From a virus, in IMG/VR virus record IMGVR_UViG_3300032331_000854, positions 1 through 21,103 of that record: 21,103 bases of DNA. One strand, written 5' to 3'. Shown here piece after piece: positions 1-6,943 of this stretch. Position 1 is the first letter of the stretch. Each line of letters opens with the position of its first letter. Both the position numbers and the translations under genes were made by a program. A model generated the notes under the pieces. The model saw only the letters and a list, made by a program, of their open reading frames with translations. It searched no databases and was not told the origin of the DNA.

Positions 1-471
1 CATTGTAAGTATTTTATTGCTTCTCAGTGTGACCCTACTATATTTGATGGGCTTCCAAAAGACAGAACTTATATATGGCATACAAGCGCGGAATTGCTAA
101 ATGACATATTAGCTAAACATTATAAAACATGGTATCCAGTTCCAGGGGGATCAACAGTCCTTTTAAGAACAATACCATTATTTAGAATGTTAGGATTTAA
201 ACAGTTTCATCTCTTTGGATGTGATTCTTGTTTAGATGAAAAAGAAGTTCACCATGCATATGAGCAACAAGAAAATGATGGACAGCCAGTCATACCCGTA
301 AACGTGGGCGGGAAAATATTCAGCTGCAATCCGTGGATGATCTCTCAAGCACAAGAATTTATTGATTTGATTCGTATGCTAGGGGATGAAATAGAATTAA
401 ACATCTATGGTGGGTTACTCCATCATATTTTAGAAACAGGCGCCTCATACGCCGACTTAAAGGAGATTTAA
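1..471 (+). CDS. DUF115 / MptE-like Rossmann-fold protein, 5' truncated
   Basis: The frame is open from the first base, so the gene begins upstream of the window; the TTG at 94 is only an internal codon. 156 residues are visible. The segment GGSTVLLRTIPLFRMLGF followed by HLFGCDSC matches the signature of DUF115/6-hydroxymethylpterin pyrophosphokinase MptE-like proteins: a glycine-rich turn, then L-R, then a G-x-D motif after a beta strand. Phage members of this family are common, but their substrate is not known to me. The C-terminal part (VGGKIFSCNPWMISQAQEF) also looks family-like. The gene ends two bases before the next start, and the next gene's AAGGAG ribosome site lies inside its last codons. 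Family call moderately sure; function unknown. A role in modifying glycans or nucleotides is only a guess. Confidence 0.6.
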   Translation, partial: HCKYFIASQCDPTIFDGLPKDRTYIWHTSAELLNDILAKHYKTWYPVPGGSTVLLRTIPLFRMLGFKQFHLFGCDSCLDEKEVHHAYEQQENDGQPVIPVNVGGKIFSCNPWMISQAQEFIDLIRMLGDEIELNIYGGLLHHILETGASYADLKEI

Positions 472-472
472 T

Positions 473-931
473 ATGGCTGCAACAGCATGGCAATTATATA
501 ATAGTGCCAAAAAATATATAGGTAACGGAACGATCACTCTCGGAGCTGGCGTATTCAAAATGTTATTAGCGACAAGCGCAAGTAATGCATCAACATTTAC
601 TTTAACTGCTTACTCACAAATAACAAATGAAATTGCTGCAACAGGTGGTTATACAACAGGCGGTAAAAACTTAGTACCAGCAACAGCATACTGGACAGTA
701 GGTGCTTCAGCAAAACAAATGAAGTTCACAATGTCTACAGTAGGTTTAGCATTTACAGCTTCTGGTGCTTCATTGACTAACATTAAATATGCGGTTTTAC
801 GTAACTCAACTGGCGCTACTGCTGGTAGATTATTATGTTTCTGCCAATTATCATCTAGTCAATTTACTGTTACATCACCAAATACATTGACAGTTTTACC
901 TGCTGCTACCGGCATCTTTACTCTAACTTAA
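473..931 (+). CDS. Small virion structural protein, beta-rich
   Basis: 152 residues, beginning MAATAWQLYNSAKKYIGNG and rich in Thr, Ser, Ala and Gly with alternating hydrophobics, which suggests a beta-sandwich. The opening pattern (A-W-Q-x-Y-N-x-A-K-K-Y-I-G-N-G) resembles small phage structural proteins found near tail or decoration genes; I know no enzyme with this start. The start is well supported: AAGGAG at 460-465, seven bases before the ATG. No signal peptide or membrane segment is visible. The gene opens the tail gene cluster, with the repeat protein 10 bases downstream. It could be a head decoration protein or a tail-tip component; the sequence alone does not decide. Confidence 0.6.
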   Translation: MAATAWQLYNSAKKYIGNGTITLGAGVFKMLLATSASNASTFTLTAYSQITNEIAATGGYTTGGKNLVPATAYWTVGASAKQMKFTMSTVGLAFTASGASLTNIKYAVLRNSTGATAGRLLCFCQLSSSQFTVTSPNTLTVLPAATGIFTLT

Positions 932-941
932 GAGTTTAGTC

Positions 942-2027
942 ATGGCTGTAACAACTGGCTGGGGACGAGGAACCTGGAGCTCTGCCGGGTTCGGTGAAGG
1001 TACTGTTATTGACCCTAGTGTAGGGGTATTAACTTTATCAGGATCAGTTCCGTCAGTAGAACGAACTTTTAACGTTGTTACAGGCGTTGGAACATTAGCG
1101 TTAACAGGTACTGCACCAACTGTATTACGAGGGGCCATAATAACTCCTGATGTTGGTACGGTATCAGTACAAGGAATAGCGCCTACATTATTTAGAGAGT
1201 TTTTTATACAACCCTCTGTAGGTAATATAAGTGTTGCAGGATATGCGCCTACTATACCAGCAGGCAGTGTAATTACTCCGGGAACCGGCGCCATATATAG
1301 TGCGTTTGGTTGGGGTTATGGAGAATGGGGTGGCACTGCGTGGGGAGGTAACCTTGCACCTTCACTAGTTAATGGACAAGTTGTTACGCCTTCAGTAGGG
1401 GCTGTCTCTATAGTAGGACAAGAACCTAACTTAGTTAACGGTAAAATATTTGCTCCAACAGGCGCGTCTGTATTAATAGGATCTGAACCAAGTGTTGTAG
1501 TAAGTGGAAATATAATTACGCCTAGCGTAGGAGCTTTATTACTAGCGGGTGTAGCGCCTTTTGCAGTAAGTGGTAAAGTAATAACACCTAGTGTAGGTAG
1601 TGCAACTGTTCAAGGAATAGCGCCTACATTAGTACGAGGCACAGTAATACCGCTTGTTACAGGTGCACTAAACGCACAAGGGTATGCACCAGCTCTAACA
1701 TTTGCTTTTTATAGTGAACCCGCAACAGGCACTGTTTCAATAACAGGATATGCTCCTAATACTGTAGGCGGCCAAGTAGTTACTCCTACTGGTCAGTCAG
1801 TTATAATAGGCTCAGCACCAAGTATTGTAGTAACAGGTAATGTAGTTACACCAAGTGTAGGCACTGTAACATTAACAGGTATAGCGCCTTCAACCGTAGT
1901 AAGCAGAGTAATAACACCGCCAAGAGGCACTTTAACCTTAGTTGGTGGTACGGCTACACTAAGTAACCCGAATTGGAACGTGATAGATACGACACAAACA
2001 CCTGGATGGGTGCAAATAGCAGCATAA
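942..2027 (+). CDS. Tandem-repeat virion protein (about 14 x 22 residues), probable tail fibre or tip
   Basis: 361 residues. After a Trp/Gly-rich N-terminus (GWGRGTW, residues 6-12), nearly the whole protein, residues 21-342, consists of about 14 copies of a 22-residue unit of the form VITPSVGTVTLTGIAPS: a proline turn, S/T-V-G, a short hydrophobic strand, then G-x-A-P. Unit five carries an insert rich in Trp and Gly (GWGYGEWGGTAWGG, residues 123-136). The tail end (NPNWNVIDTTQTPGWVQIA) is not repetitive. Such regular beta repeats are typical of phage fibres or spikes, and the gene sits directly before a tail fibre gene. The ribosome site is weak (AAGAG). No catalytic residues were recognised. 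The structural assignment is inferred from repeats and neighbours. Confidence 0.65.
   Translation: MAVTTGWGRGTWSSAGFGEGTVIDPSVGVLTLSGSVPSVERTFNVVTGVGTLALTGTAPTVLRGAIITPDVGTVSVQGIAPTLFREFFIQPSVGNISVAGYAPTIPAGSVITPGTGAIYSAFGWGYGEWGGTAWGGNLAPSLVNGQVVTPSVGAVSIVGQEPNLVNGKIFAPTGASVLIGSEPSVVVSGNIITPSVGALLLAGVAPFAVSGKVITPSVGSATVQGIAPTLVRGTVIPLVTGALNAQGYAPALTFAFYSEPATGTVSITGYAPNTVGGQVVTPTGQSVIIGSAPSIVVTGNVVTPSVGTVTLTGIAPSTVVSRVITPPRGTLTLVGGTATLSNPNWNVIDTTQTPGWVQIAA
1002..1967 (+). repeat. Tandem coding repeats, about 66-base unit
   Basis: About 14 in-frame units of roughly 66 bases encode the 22-residue repeats of the surrounding gene. Copies are diverged, but some stretches are identical: the 21 bases at 1170-1190 recur exactly at 1611-1631. 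One unit is enlarged by a Trp/Gly-rich insert (about 1308-1349). Similar units (22 residues beginning with V-V-T-P-S-V-G or I-T-P-S-V-G) suggest growth by unequal exchange. Confidence 0.8.
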
Positions 2028-2074
2028 AAAGAACAATTTGTAGTAAAATATAGCAAACTAAAAAGGAATTTATT

Positions 2075-3229
2075 ATGGCAAGCACCTATTCAGCACTGAA
2101 AATAGAACTCATAGCTACAGGCGAACAGTCTGGTACGTGGGGTACAACAACTAATACTAACTTAGGCGATGCGGCTCTTGGCGAAGCTATTACAGGTTCT
2201 GCTGATGTGGCCTTCTCTAGTGCAGACGTTACGGTAACTCTTACGGATACAAACGCTACTCAAGCTGCTAGAAACTTACGACTTAATTTAACAGGTACTT
2301 CAGGTGGAGTTCGTAACCTTGTTTTAGGATCTGGCTGTCAAATTGAAAAATTTTATATAATTAATAATGGTTTAGCAGACGCAGTTACAGTTAAAAATAC
2401 AACAGGCACAGGCGTTACAGTACCAGCAGGCAAAACTATGCCGGTATTTAATAATGGTACTAACGTTGTTGATGTAACTACAGCACTATCCTCTGTTTAT
2501 GTAACAAGCAATATAACTAACGCGGCTTTAACGGCAAGTAAACCTGTATTTACAGACGCATCTAAAAACTTAACGTCTTCAGGTACATTAGCCGTAGATC
2601 AAGGCGGTACAGGTAATACAACTAACGTAGCATATTCAGTAATAGTAGGCGGTACAACAACAGGCGGTGCATATCAATCAGTTGCTTCAGTAGGCACATC
2701 TGGCCAAGTATTAACATCAGGTGGCGCAGGTGCATTACCTACATGGACTACAGTATCATCTAAAGCATTCCCAACAGGTACTCGTATGTCCTTCCAACAA
2801 ACAGCAGCGCCAACAGGTTGGACTAAAGATACAACAGCAGCCATTAATAATAGTGCTTTACGTTTTGTTACAGGCTCAGTAGTTAACGGTGGTACAGTAG
2901 ACTTTACAACAGCTTTTGCATCACAAACCCCAGCGGGTTCAGTATCTATTACAGCTGTGTCAGGTAGTGCAGGTGCAACAACACTTACTACACCACAAAT
3001 ACCAAGTCATACCCACGTTCTTGGTCTTGGCAACTTTCAACCTTATGCATCAGCTCCTGGTCTAGGGGCAAACTCAAATACAAGCTATTCTGCAACTTCA
3101 CAAGCAACAGGTGGTGACGGTTCACACACCCACCCATTTTCATTTAGTTCAGGTTCGGGTACATTTACGGGTACTGCTATTAACTTAGCTGTAAAATATT
3201 ATGACTTTATTATTGCAAGTATTGACTAA
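2075..3229 (+). CDS. Tail fibre protein with collar-type SHTH C-terminus
   Basis: 384 residues. The N-terminus (MASTYSALKIELIATGEQSGT, then WGTTTNTNLG) is the usual start of a class of phage tail fibre proteins that attach to the tail. The middle contains DQGGTGNT (175-182) and a VGTSGQVLTSGGAGALPTW stretch, a pattern widespread in fibre shafts. The C-terminus has FPTGTRMSFQQTAAPTGWTKD and the paired His motifs SHTH (311-314) and HTH (351-353), ending in YYDFIIASID. This resembles phage tail collar/short-tail-fibre receptor-binding tips, where His pairs bind a metal in the trimer. A 47-base gap precedes it, with AAGGA at 2063-2067 seven bases before the ATG. It probably binds the host surface; the receptor cannot be read. 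Confidence 0.8.
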   Translation: MASTYSALKIELIATGEQSGTWGTTTNTNLGDAALGEAITGSADVAFSSADVTVTLTDTNATQAARNLRLNLTGTSGGVRNLVLGSGCQIEKFYIINNGLADAVTVKNTTGTGVTVPAGKTMPVFNNGTNVVDVTTALSSVYVTSNITNAALTASKPVFTDASKNLTSSGTLAVDQGGTGNTTNVAYSVIVGGTTTGGAYQSVASVGTSGQVLTSGGAGALPTWTTVSSKAFPTGTRMSFQQTAAPTGWTKDTTAAINNSALRFVTGSVVNGGTVDFTTAFASQTPAGSVSITAVSGSAGATTLTTPQIPSHTHVLGLGNFQPYASAPGLGANSNTSYSATSQATGGDGSHTHPFSFSSGSGTFTGTAINLAVKYYDFIIASID

Positions 3230-3240
3230 TAGGGGATGTA

Positions 3241-3774
3241 GTGCAATTAACAAATGATTTGCCTATATATAGTTTTATAGTAGATATTAATTATAATAAA
3301 GATAAACTATATGATGAAATTATTAAAGATTCTAAAACTGAAATACCGCAAGTTTATTTAACTATAGGAAACAATTTTAAGTTAGATAAAAAGTATGATT
3401 TTATAAATACTATATATGAAAAGTTTTTGCAAGAAAGTACAAAGTTATTTGGTGAACTAGTTTTAGATCCAACTAATATAAAAGATGGTTGGGCATATAT
3501 AAATAATAAAGACTTTTATAAAAATGGAATACATAATCATTTAAGAACTTCAACGATTAATTCTGTTTATTATTTAAATGTGCCAGATGAAACATCAGGA
3601 AGTATAAATTTTTTTAATGATGACCGCGACATAATATACACACATCATCCAAAAGAAAAAGAGTTAATAATATTTCCTAATTATATGTTGCATGAACCCT
3701 GTCAAAGCATGACGGATGAATATAGAATAGCAGTTAATTTAGAAATAAAGTGTCAAAACATTTGGAGTTTATAA
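3241..3774 (+). CDS. 2OG-Fe(II) oxygenase superfamily protein (variant HxH motif)
   Basis: 177 residues from a GTG start preceded by AGGGGA at 3231-3236. The arrangement W84, GIHNHLRTSTINSVYYL (97-112), GSINFF, LIIFPNYMLHEP (143-153) and R162 in YRIAVNLEI follows putative 2OG-Fe(II) oxygenases of the type HxH...SGVYY...LFPSWLxH...R: first ligand near H98/H100, distal His 151, and an Arg about 11 residues later for 2-oxoglutarate. Such enzymes hydroxylate substrates using O2 and 2-oxoglutarate in the cytoplasm; the target here is unknown. The usual HxD aspartate is absent and His stands there, so activity needs caution. The gene is extremely AT-rich (11 G/C in bases 3241-3300), unlike the fibre gene before it. 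It is the first of four such genes in this region. Confidence 0.72.
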   Translation: MQLTNDLPIYSFIVDINYNKDKLYDEIIKDSKTEIPQVYLTIGNNFKLDKKYDFINTIYEKFLQESTKLFGELVLDPTNIKDGWAYINNKDFYKNGIHNHLRTSTINSVYYLNVPDETSGSINFFNDDRDIIYTHHPKEKELIIFPNYMLHEPCQSMTDEYRIAVNLEIKCQNIWSL

Positions 3775-4107
3775 ATGCAACTAAAAAACGGAACATATTG
3801 CCCATTAATAAAAAAAGACTGTATAGGTTTACAATGTGCTTGGTTTACTAGAGTACAAGGATATGATACTAATACAGGAAATCAAGTAGATGAATATCAA
3901 TGTGCAATAGCTTGGATGCCTATGTTATTAATTGAAAATTCAGGGCAACAAAGATCAACAGGTGCTGCAGTAGAATCTTTTAGAAATGAAATGGTTAAAG
4001 CAAACCAAACTAGCCAACAAATTCTATTACACACGGCTGGAGTGGCTACAGGATTAATAGATGTAAAAGATGACGATCAACCAATATTACCAAAGAACAA
4101 GGAGTAA
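3775..4107 (+). CDS. Conserved four-cysteine phage protein of unknown function
   Basis: 110 residues. Four cysteines lie in the first half: C9, C16, C21 and C43, in the context YCPLIKKDC, then LQCAW, then DEYQCAIAWMP. I recognise this as a small protein frequently found beside tail and oxygenase genes in aquatic phages, with no assigned function that I know. The Cys spacing could bind zinc or an iron-sulfur cluster, or form disulfides; none is proven. The C-terminal half is polar and likely helical (ESFRNEMVKANQTSQQILLH). GGAG at 3764-3767, inside the previous gene's end, gives good spacing, and the start directly abuts the previous stop. Confidence 0.6.
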   Translation: MQLKNGTYCPLIKKDCIGLQCAWFTRVQGYDTNTGNQVDEYQCAIAWMPMLLIENSGQQRSTGAAVESFRNEMVKANQTSQQILLHTAGVATGLIDVKDDDQPILPKNKE

Positions 4108-4110
4108 AAA

Positions 4111-4575
4111 ATGTTATTAACAATTATACCTATAGATGGAAATGTAAAAAAAGATGGGGTAGGATATCTAGGTCTTGACTTATCTTCTTGCGGAATTCCT
4201 TCAAATATAAGGGTTTTACAATGGCAAGAAACATCAGGCTGGATAGAGTTTTGGGACCAAGATAATCAAGATATTACTGTGCTTCCGTCATGGACTGATT
4301 GTTGTTTAACAGCGTGGGATGCAGCAAATCAACCGCCAGCGCCACCAGGCCCTCCAACAGCAGAAGAAAATAAAACTACGGCAGTAAATATACTACAACA
4401 AACTGATTGGACGCAAATTCCAAGCGTTAGTGATCCTGCTTTAAGTAATCCTTATCTTGCAAATAAAAATGCATTTGATCTTTATAGAAACTCTGTTAGA
4501 CAATATGCATTAAATCCAGTAGCTGGAGATATTAACTGGCCTACAGTACCTACAGAAGTTTGGACTAGTGTCTAA
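4111..4575 (+). CDS. Phage tail assembly chaperone-like protein
   Basis: 154 residues. The C-terminal part, from about residue 84 (AEENKTTAVNILQQTDWTQ, then YRNSVRQYALNP, then INWPTVPTEVW), matches the pattern of Phage_tail_APC-type domains: a helix with L-x-x-T/S-D-W, then YR-x-x-(L/V)R, then W-P-x-x-P. The N-terminal part has several Trp and a Cys pair (WTDCCLTAW) and may be a small beta domain. Between them lies a proline run PPAPPGPP (75-82). A strong AAGGAG sits at 4099-4104. Such proteins assist tail or tail-fibre assembly, which fits the fibre gene upstream. The last eight bases overlap the methyltransferase start. Confidence 0.65.
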   Translation: MLLTIIPIDGNVKKDGVGYLGLDLSSCGIPSNIRVLQWQETSGWIEFWDQDNQDITVLPSWTDCCLTAWDAANQPPAPPGPPTAEENKTTAVNILQQTDWTQIPSVSDPALSNPYLANKNAFDLYRNSVRQYALNPVAGDINWPTVPTEVWTSV

Positions 4576-5281
4576 TTTAGATATACTCTATGAATCAGAC
4601 CCTACATTTGGTGGATTATTTAATGAGTGGAGAGTTAAACGAGTAGCAAAGTTAGAACAAGTCTTAGGTAAAGATTGGTTTAAAGACAAAAAAATACTAG
4701 AACTTGGATGTGCCTATGGAAATGTAGGTTTTTATTTTAAAGCATTAGGTGCAGATGTTACGTTTAGCGATGGTAGACAAGAAGTCTTAGATGAAGTTTT
4801 AAGAAAAGACCCTTCAGCAAAAGTTATATTAATTGATGAAGATACCAACTGGAAATTAGATGATAAGTTTGATTTAATAATTCATTTTGGCATTTCATAT
4901 AATATAAATAATTGGAAACAAGATTTAATAAACACAATAAGACACGCTAAATATATTGCTTATGAAACAGCCGTAAATAGATTTAATAACAATATAGAAT
5001 TTAAAATAAAAAACTATAAGTATAGTCATGAGTATCATGGACCGATAAATAATATTGGTAGTTTAATGTCTATTTCAATGATAGAAGATATATTTAATGA
5101 TGAAAAAGTAGAGTATAAAAGATACGACGATGAAGATTTAAATAATCAAGGAATGATATATACTTTTTCTGATAATATAGCCTACACAAAAACTTCAGAT
5201 GAGGACATATACATAGAAGCTTGGCATAATCCTTTTGTATGTGGTGGCAGAAAATATTGGATAATTAAAAATAACTCATGA
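4568..5281 (+). CDS. Class I SAM-dependent methyltransferase
   Basis: 237 residues. Motif I is clear: KILELGCAYGNVGFYF (42-57), with acidic D68 at the end of strand 2 (VTFSDGRQ), and FDLIIHFGISYNI (101-113) as the motif IV region. The fold assignment is therefore firm, but the acceptor is unknown; the family includes small-molecule, glycan and protein methylases. The GTG start overlaps the previous stop by eight bases without a strong Shine-Dalgarno, so translation is probably coupled. The C-terminal 100 residues are unassigned, with many Asn, Asp, Lys and Tyr in keeping with the AT-rich DNA. The next gene overlaps by ATGA. Placement among oxygenases suggests an accessory modification pathway (inference). 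Confidence 0.75.
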   Translation: MSNLDILYESDPTFGGLFNEWRVKRVAKLEQVLGKDWFKDKKILELGCAYGNVGFYFKALGADVTFSDGRQEVLDEVLRKDPSAKVILIDEDTNWKLDDKFDLIIHFGISYNINNWKQDLINTIRHAKYIAYETAVNRFNNNIEFKIKNYKYSHEYHGPINNIGSLMSISMIEDIFNDEKVEYKRYDDEDLNNQGMIYTFSDNIAYTKTSDEDIYIEAWHNPFVCGGRKYWIIKNNS

Positions 5282-5835
5282 GTTTAAAACAAAAACTATT
5301 AGATAATAATTATGTAGTAATAGAAGATTTTATTACCTCTGATAAAGCAGCAGAATTATATAATTATTTTAAAGAGGAAGCATCTAAAAATCCTCAAGCT
5401 TTTGCTTATGATACTCAATGCCCTAAATCTTTAGCTATGTATGACTTTAGATGGTTTTTAGAATTGCTTATAAATAAAATACCATTTATGTCCGAAGTTT
5501 TAGAAGAACCAATGTTTCCTACATATAGTTATGCAAGAATATATGCAAATGGCGAGGTTTTAAAAAAGCATACAGATAGACATGCTTGTGAAATAAGTGT
5601 AACTCTGCACTTAGGAAATGATGGAACTGACTGGCCTATTTATTTTACGAAACCTAATCGCGAAGAAGTTTCTTACAACCTTAAACCAGGGCAAGCTGTA
5701 ATATATTTAGGCATGATTTCTCCACACTGGAGATATGAGTTTAAAGGTCAAGAATATGGACAAGTGTTTTTACATTATGTAAGAGGTCGAGGTGAGAATT
5801 GGGTTTGTTACTTTGATAAGTATAAAAAAGAATAG
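5278..5835 (+). CDS. 2OG-Fe(II) oxygenase (prolyl hydroxylase-like)
   Basis: 185 residues. The metal-binding H98-T-D100 appears in YANGEVLKKHTDRHACEIS, followed by the strand VTLHLG and WPIYF, and distal H150 in LGMISPHWRYEF after PGQAVIY. This is the HxD...H facial triad of 2OG-Fe(II) dioxygenases on a double-stranded beta helix. The 2-oxoglutarate-binding basic residue is less obvious: R152 and K156 lie nearby, and QVFLHYV forms the last strand. The N-terminus (YVVIEDFITSDKAAELYNYF) is the typical opening helix region of prolyl-hydroxylase-like proteins. The start is ATGA-coupled to the methyltransferase. Substrate unknown; protein hydroxylation is possible. Very AT-rich (11 G/C in 5281-5340). 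Confidence 0.78.
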   Translation: MSLKQKLLDNNYVVIEDFITSDKAAELYNYFKEEASKNPQAFAYDTQCPKSLAMYDFRWFLELLINKIPFMSEVLEEPMFPTYSYARIYANGEVLKKHTDRHACEISVTLHLGNDGTDWPIYFTKPNREEVSYNLKPGQAVIYLGMISPHWRYEFKGQEYGQVFLHYVRGRGENWVCYFDKYKKE

Positions 5836-5838
5836 TAT

Positions 5839-6378
5839 ATGATTATAGAGTTACCCAATTATATAGATTTAAACTTAATTGAAGAAATAAAAAAATCAGT
5901 TAAACCTTTTATAAATACTAATGTTCCTACTGAGTATTATAGAGATGGATATACTGTAAATATTACAAATAATGAAAGTCTTAAAGAACTTGATAGTAAA
6001 CTTCATAATTTTTTTAGTTTACTTCATAAAAATATTATAATTCAAAGATACTCTCCTCAAAAACAATCTGCGGATAGCGGATATAAATATCATATTTATA
6101 ATCCAGGAGATATAGCACATCCACATGGTGATGGAGAACTAGACGGTGTTTTTCTTAGATATGCTTCTATTGTATTATGTTTAAATACTCCAAAAGATGG
6201 TGGAGAATTAATATTTCCTAATCAAAATAGAATAATTAAAACTGAAGCAGGGAAAGTAATTATATTTCCTCCGTATGGAATGTATACTCATTATACAACT
6301 CCTTCTACTGATCCAAGAGAAGTTCTTGTATCTTGGTTTATTTACAAAAATATAAGAATACAAGAAAATGAAGACTAA
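5839..6378 (+). CDS. 2OG-Fe(II) oxygenase
   Basis: 179 residues. The triad reads H96-G-D98 within IAHPHGDGE, and H151 in MYTHYTT, with R160 nine residues further on as the likely 2-oxoglutarate carboxylate binder. Between them are IVLCLNTPKDGGELIFP and AGKVIIFPP, the standard GGEL/LFP signature of prolyl 4-hydroxylase-type domains. The N-terminus has a short beta/helix segment (IELPNYIDLNLIEEIKKSV). No signal peptide is present, so the enzyme is cytoplasmic. The ribosome site is weak and the start is four bases after the previous stop, so coupling is likely. It differs clearly in sequence from the other oxygenases here, so it is not a recent tandem copy. Substrate unknown. Confidence 0.8.
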   Translation: MIIELPNYIDLNLIEEIKKSVKPFINTNVPTEYYRDGYTVNITNNESLKELDSKLHNFFSLLHKNIIIQRYSPQKQSADSGYKYHIYNPGDIAHPHGDGELDGVFLRYASIVLCLNTPKDGGELIFPNQNRIIKTEAGKVIIFPPYGMYTHYTTPSTDPREVLVSWFIYKNIRIQENED

Positions 6379-6934
6379 TTTAAGTGATTACATTTACATA
6401 GTTAAAAATGCTTTAAACGCTAAAATATGTGACGATATTCTTAATGAATTTGTAAATAGTAATGAGTGGATAGATACTGTAATTGGCGGCAAAGGCGCCG
6501 TAGAAAAAACTATAAGAAATTGTCAGACTATTGTTATTTCTTATCCGCACGTTATAGAGAAGAATAAAGATACTAGACATAAACTAGATAATGCAATATT
6601 TGACGGTGCCAGTAAATGCATAAAAGAATATAACACTAAATTTCCTCATTGTAACATTGAAGAAGATAGTGGTTATGAATTACTAAAATATTCTGAAGGG
6701 TGCTTTTATATAGAACATACAGATTCTTTTAAGGCAAGACCGCGAGCAGTATCCTGTTCGTTTATATTAAATGATGACTTTGAAGGTGGAGAGTTTGCTT
6801 TCTTTAATAAAGAACTAAAATATAAATTAGAAAAAGGAGATGCTTTATTATTCCCTTCTAATTTTATGTACCCCCATGAAGTAATGCCTGTAACAAAAGG
6901 AACGCGGTATTCAATAATTACTTGGTTTATATAG
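6368..6934 (+). CDS. 2OG-Fe(II) oxygenase, prolyl 4-hydroxylase-like
   Basis: 188 residues. This is the most canonical of the four: YSEGCFYIEHTDSF gives H117-T-D119, EGGEFAFF (139-146) is the GGE/F strand, KGDALLFPSNFMYPHEV gives distal H170, and R180 in GTRYSIITWF lies ten residues later for 2-oxoglutarate. The N-terminal part (YIYIVKNALNAKICDDIL) has the usual opening helix. All residues needed for Fe(II) and 2-oxoglutarate binding are present, so activity is likely, with prolyl or other side-chain hydroxylation as the family's usual chemistry. It overlaps the previous gene by 11 bases in another frame, so the two are probably translated together. The target is not visible. Confidence 0.85.
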   Translation: MKTNLSDYIYIVKNALNAKICDDILNEFVNSNEWIDTVIGGKGAVEKTIRNCQTIVISYPHVIEKNKDTRHKLDNAIFDGASKCIKEYNTKFPHCNIEEDSGYELLKYSEGCFYIEHTDSFKARPRAVSCSFILNDDFEGGEFAFFNKELKYKLEKGDALLFPSNFMYPHEVMPVTKGTRYSIITWFI

Positions 6935-6943
6935 GAGTTTTAA

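Noticed and set aside
94-96. TTG as start of the first gene
   Set aside because: The frame is open back to base 1 with family-like sequence and no ribosome site before the TTG, so the gene is simply truncated by the window.
923-1294. Antisense frame over the repeat gene, and a similar one at 1793-2056
   Set aside because: Repetitive sense codons leave the reverse strand open and give a mirrored repeat; no ribosome site or family pattern.
1002-1967. Tandem repeats considered as CRISPR or origin iterons
   Set aside because: The units are diverged, in frame, and form a consistent protein repeat with no spacer/repeat alternation.
2028-2074. Promoter or terminator in the gap before the tail fibre gene
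   Set aside because: No hairpin with T-run and no -35/-10 pair at proper spacing; only the AAGGA ribosome site is convincing.
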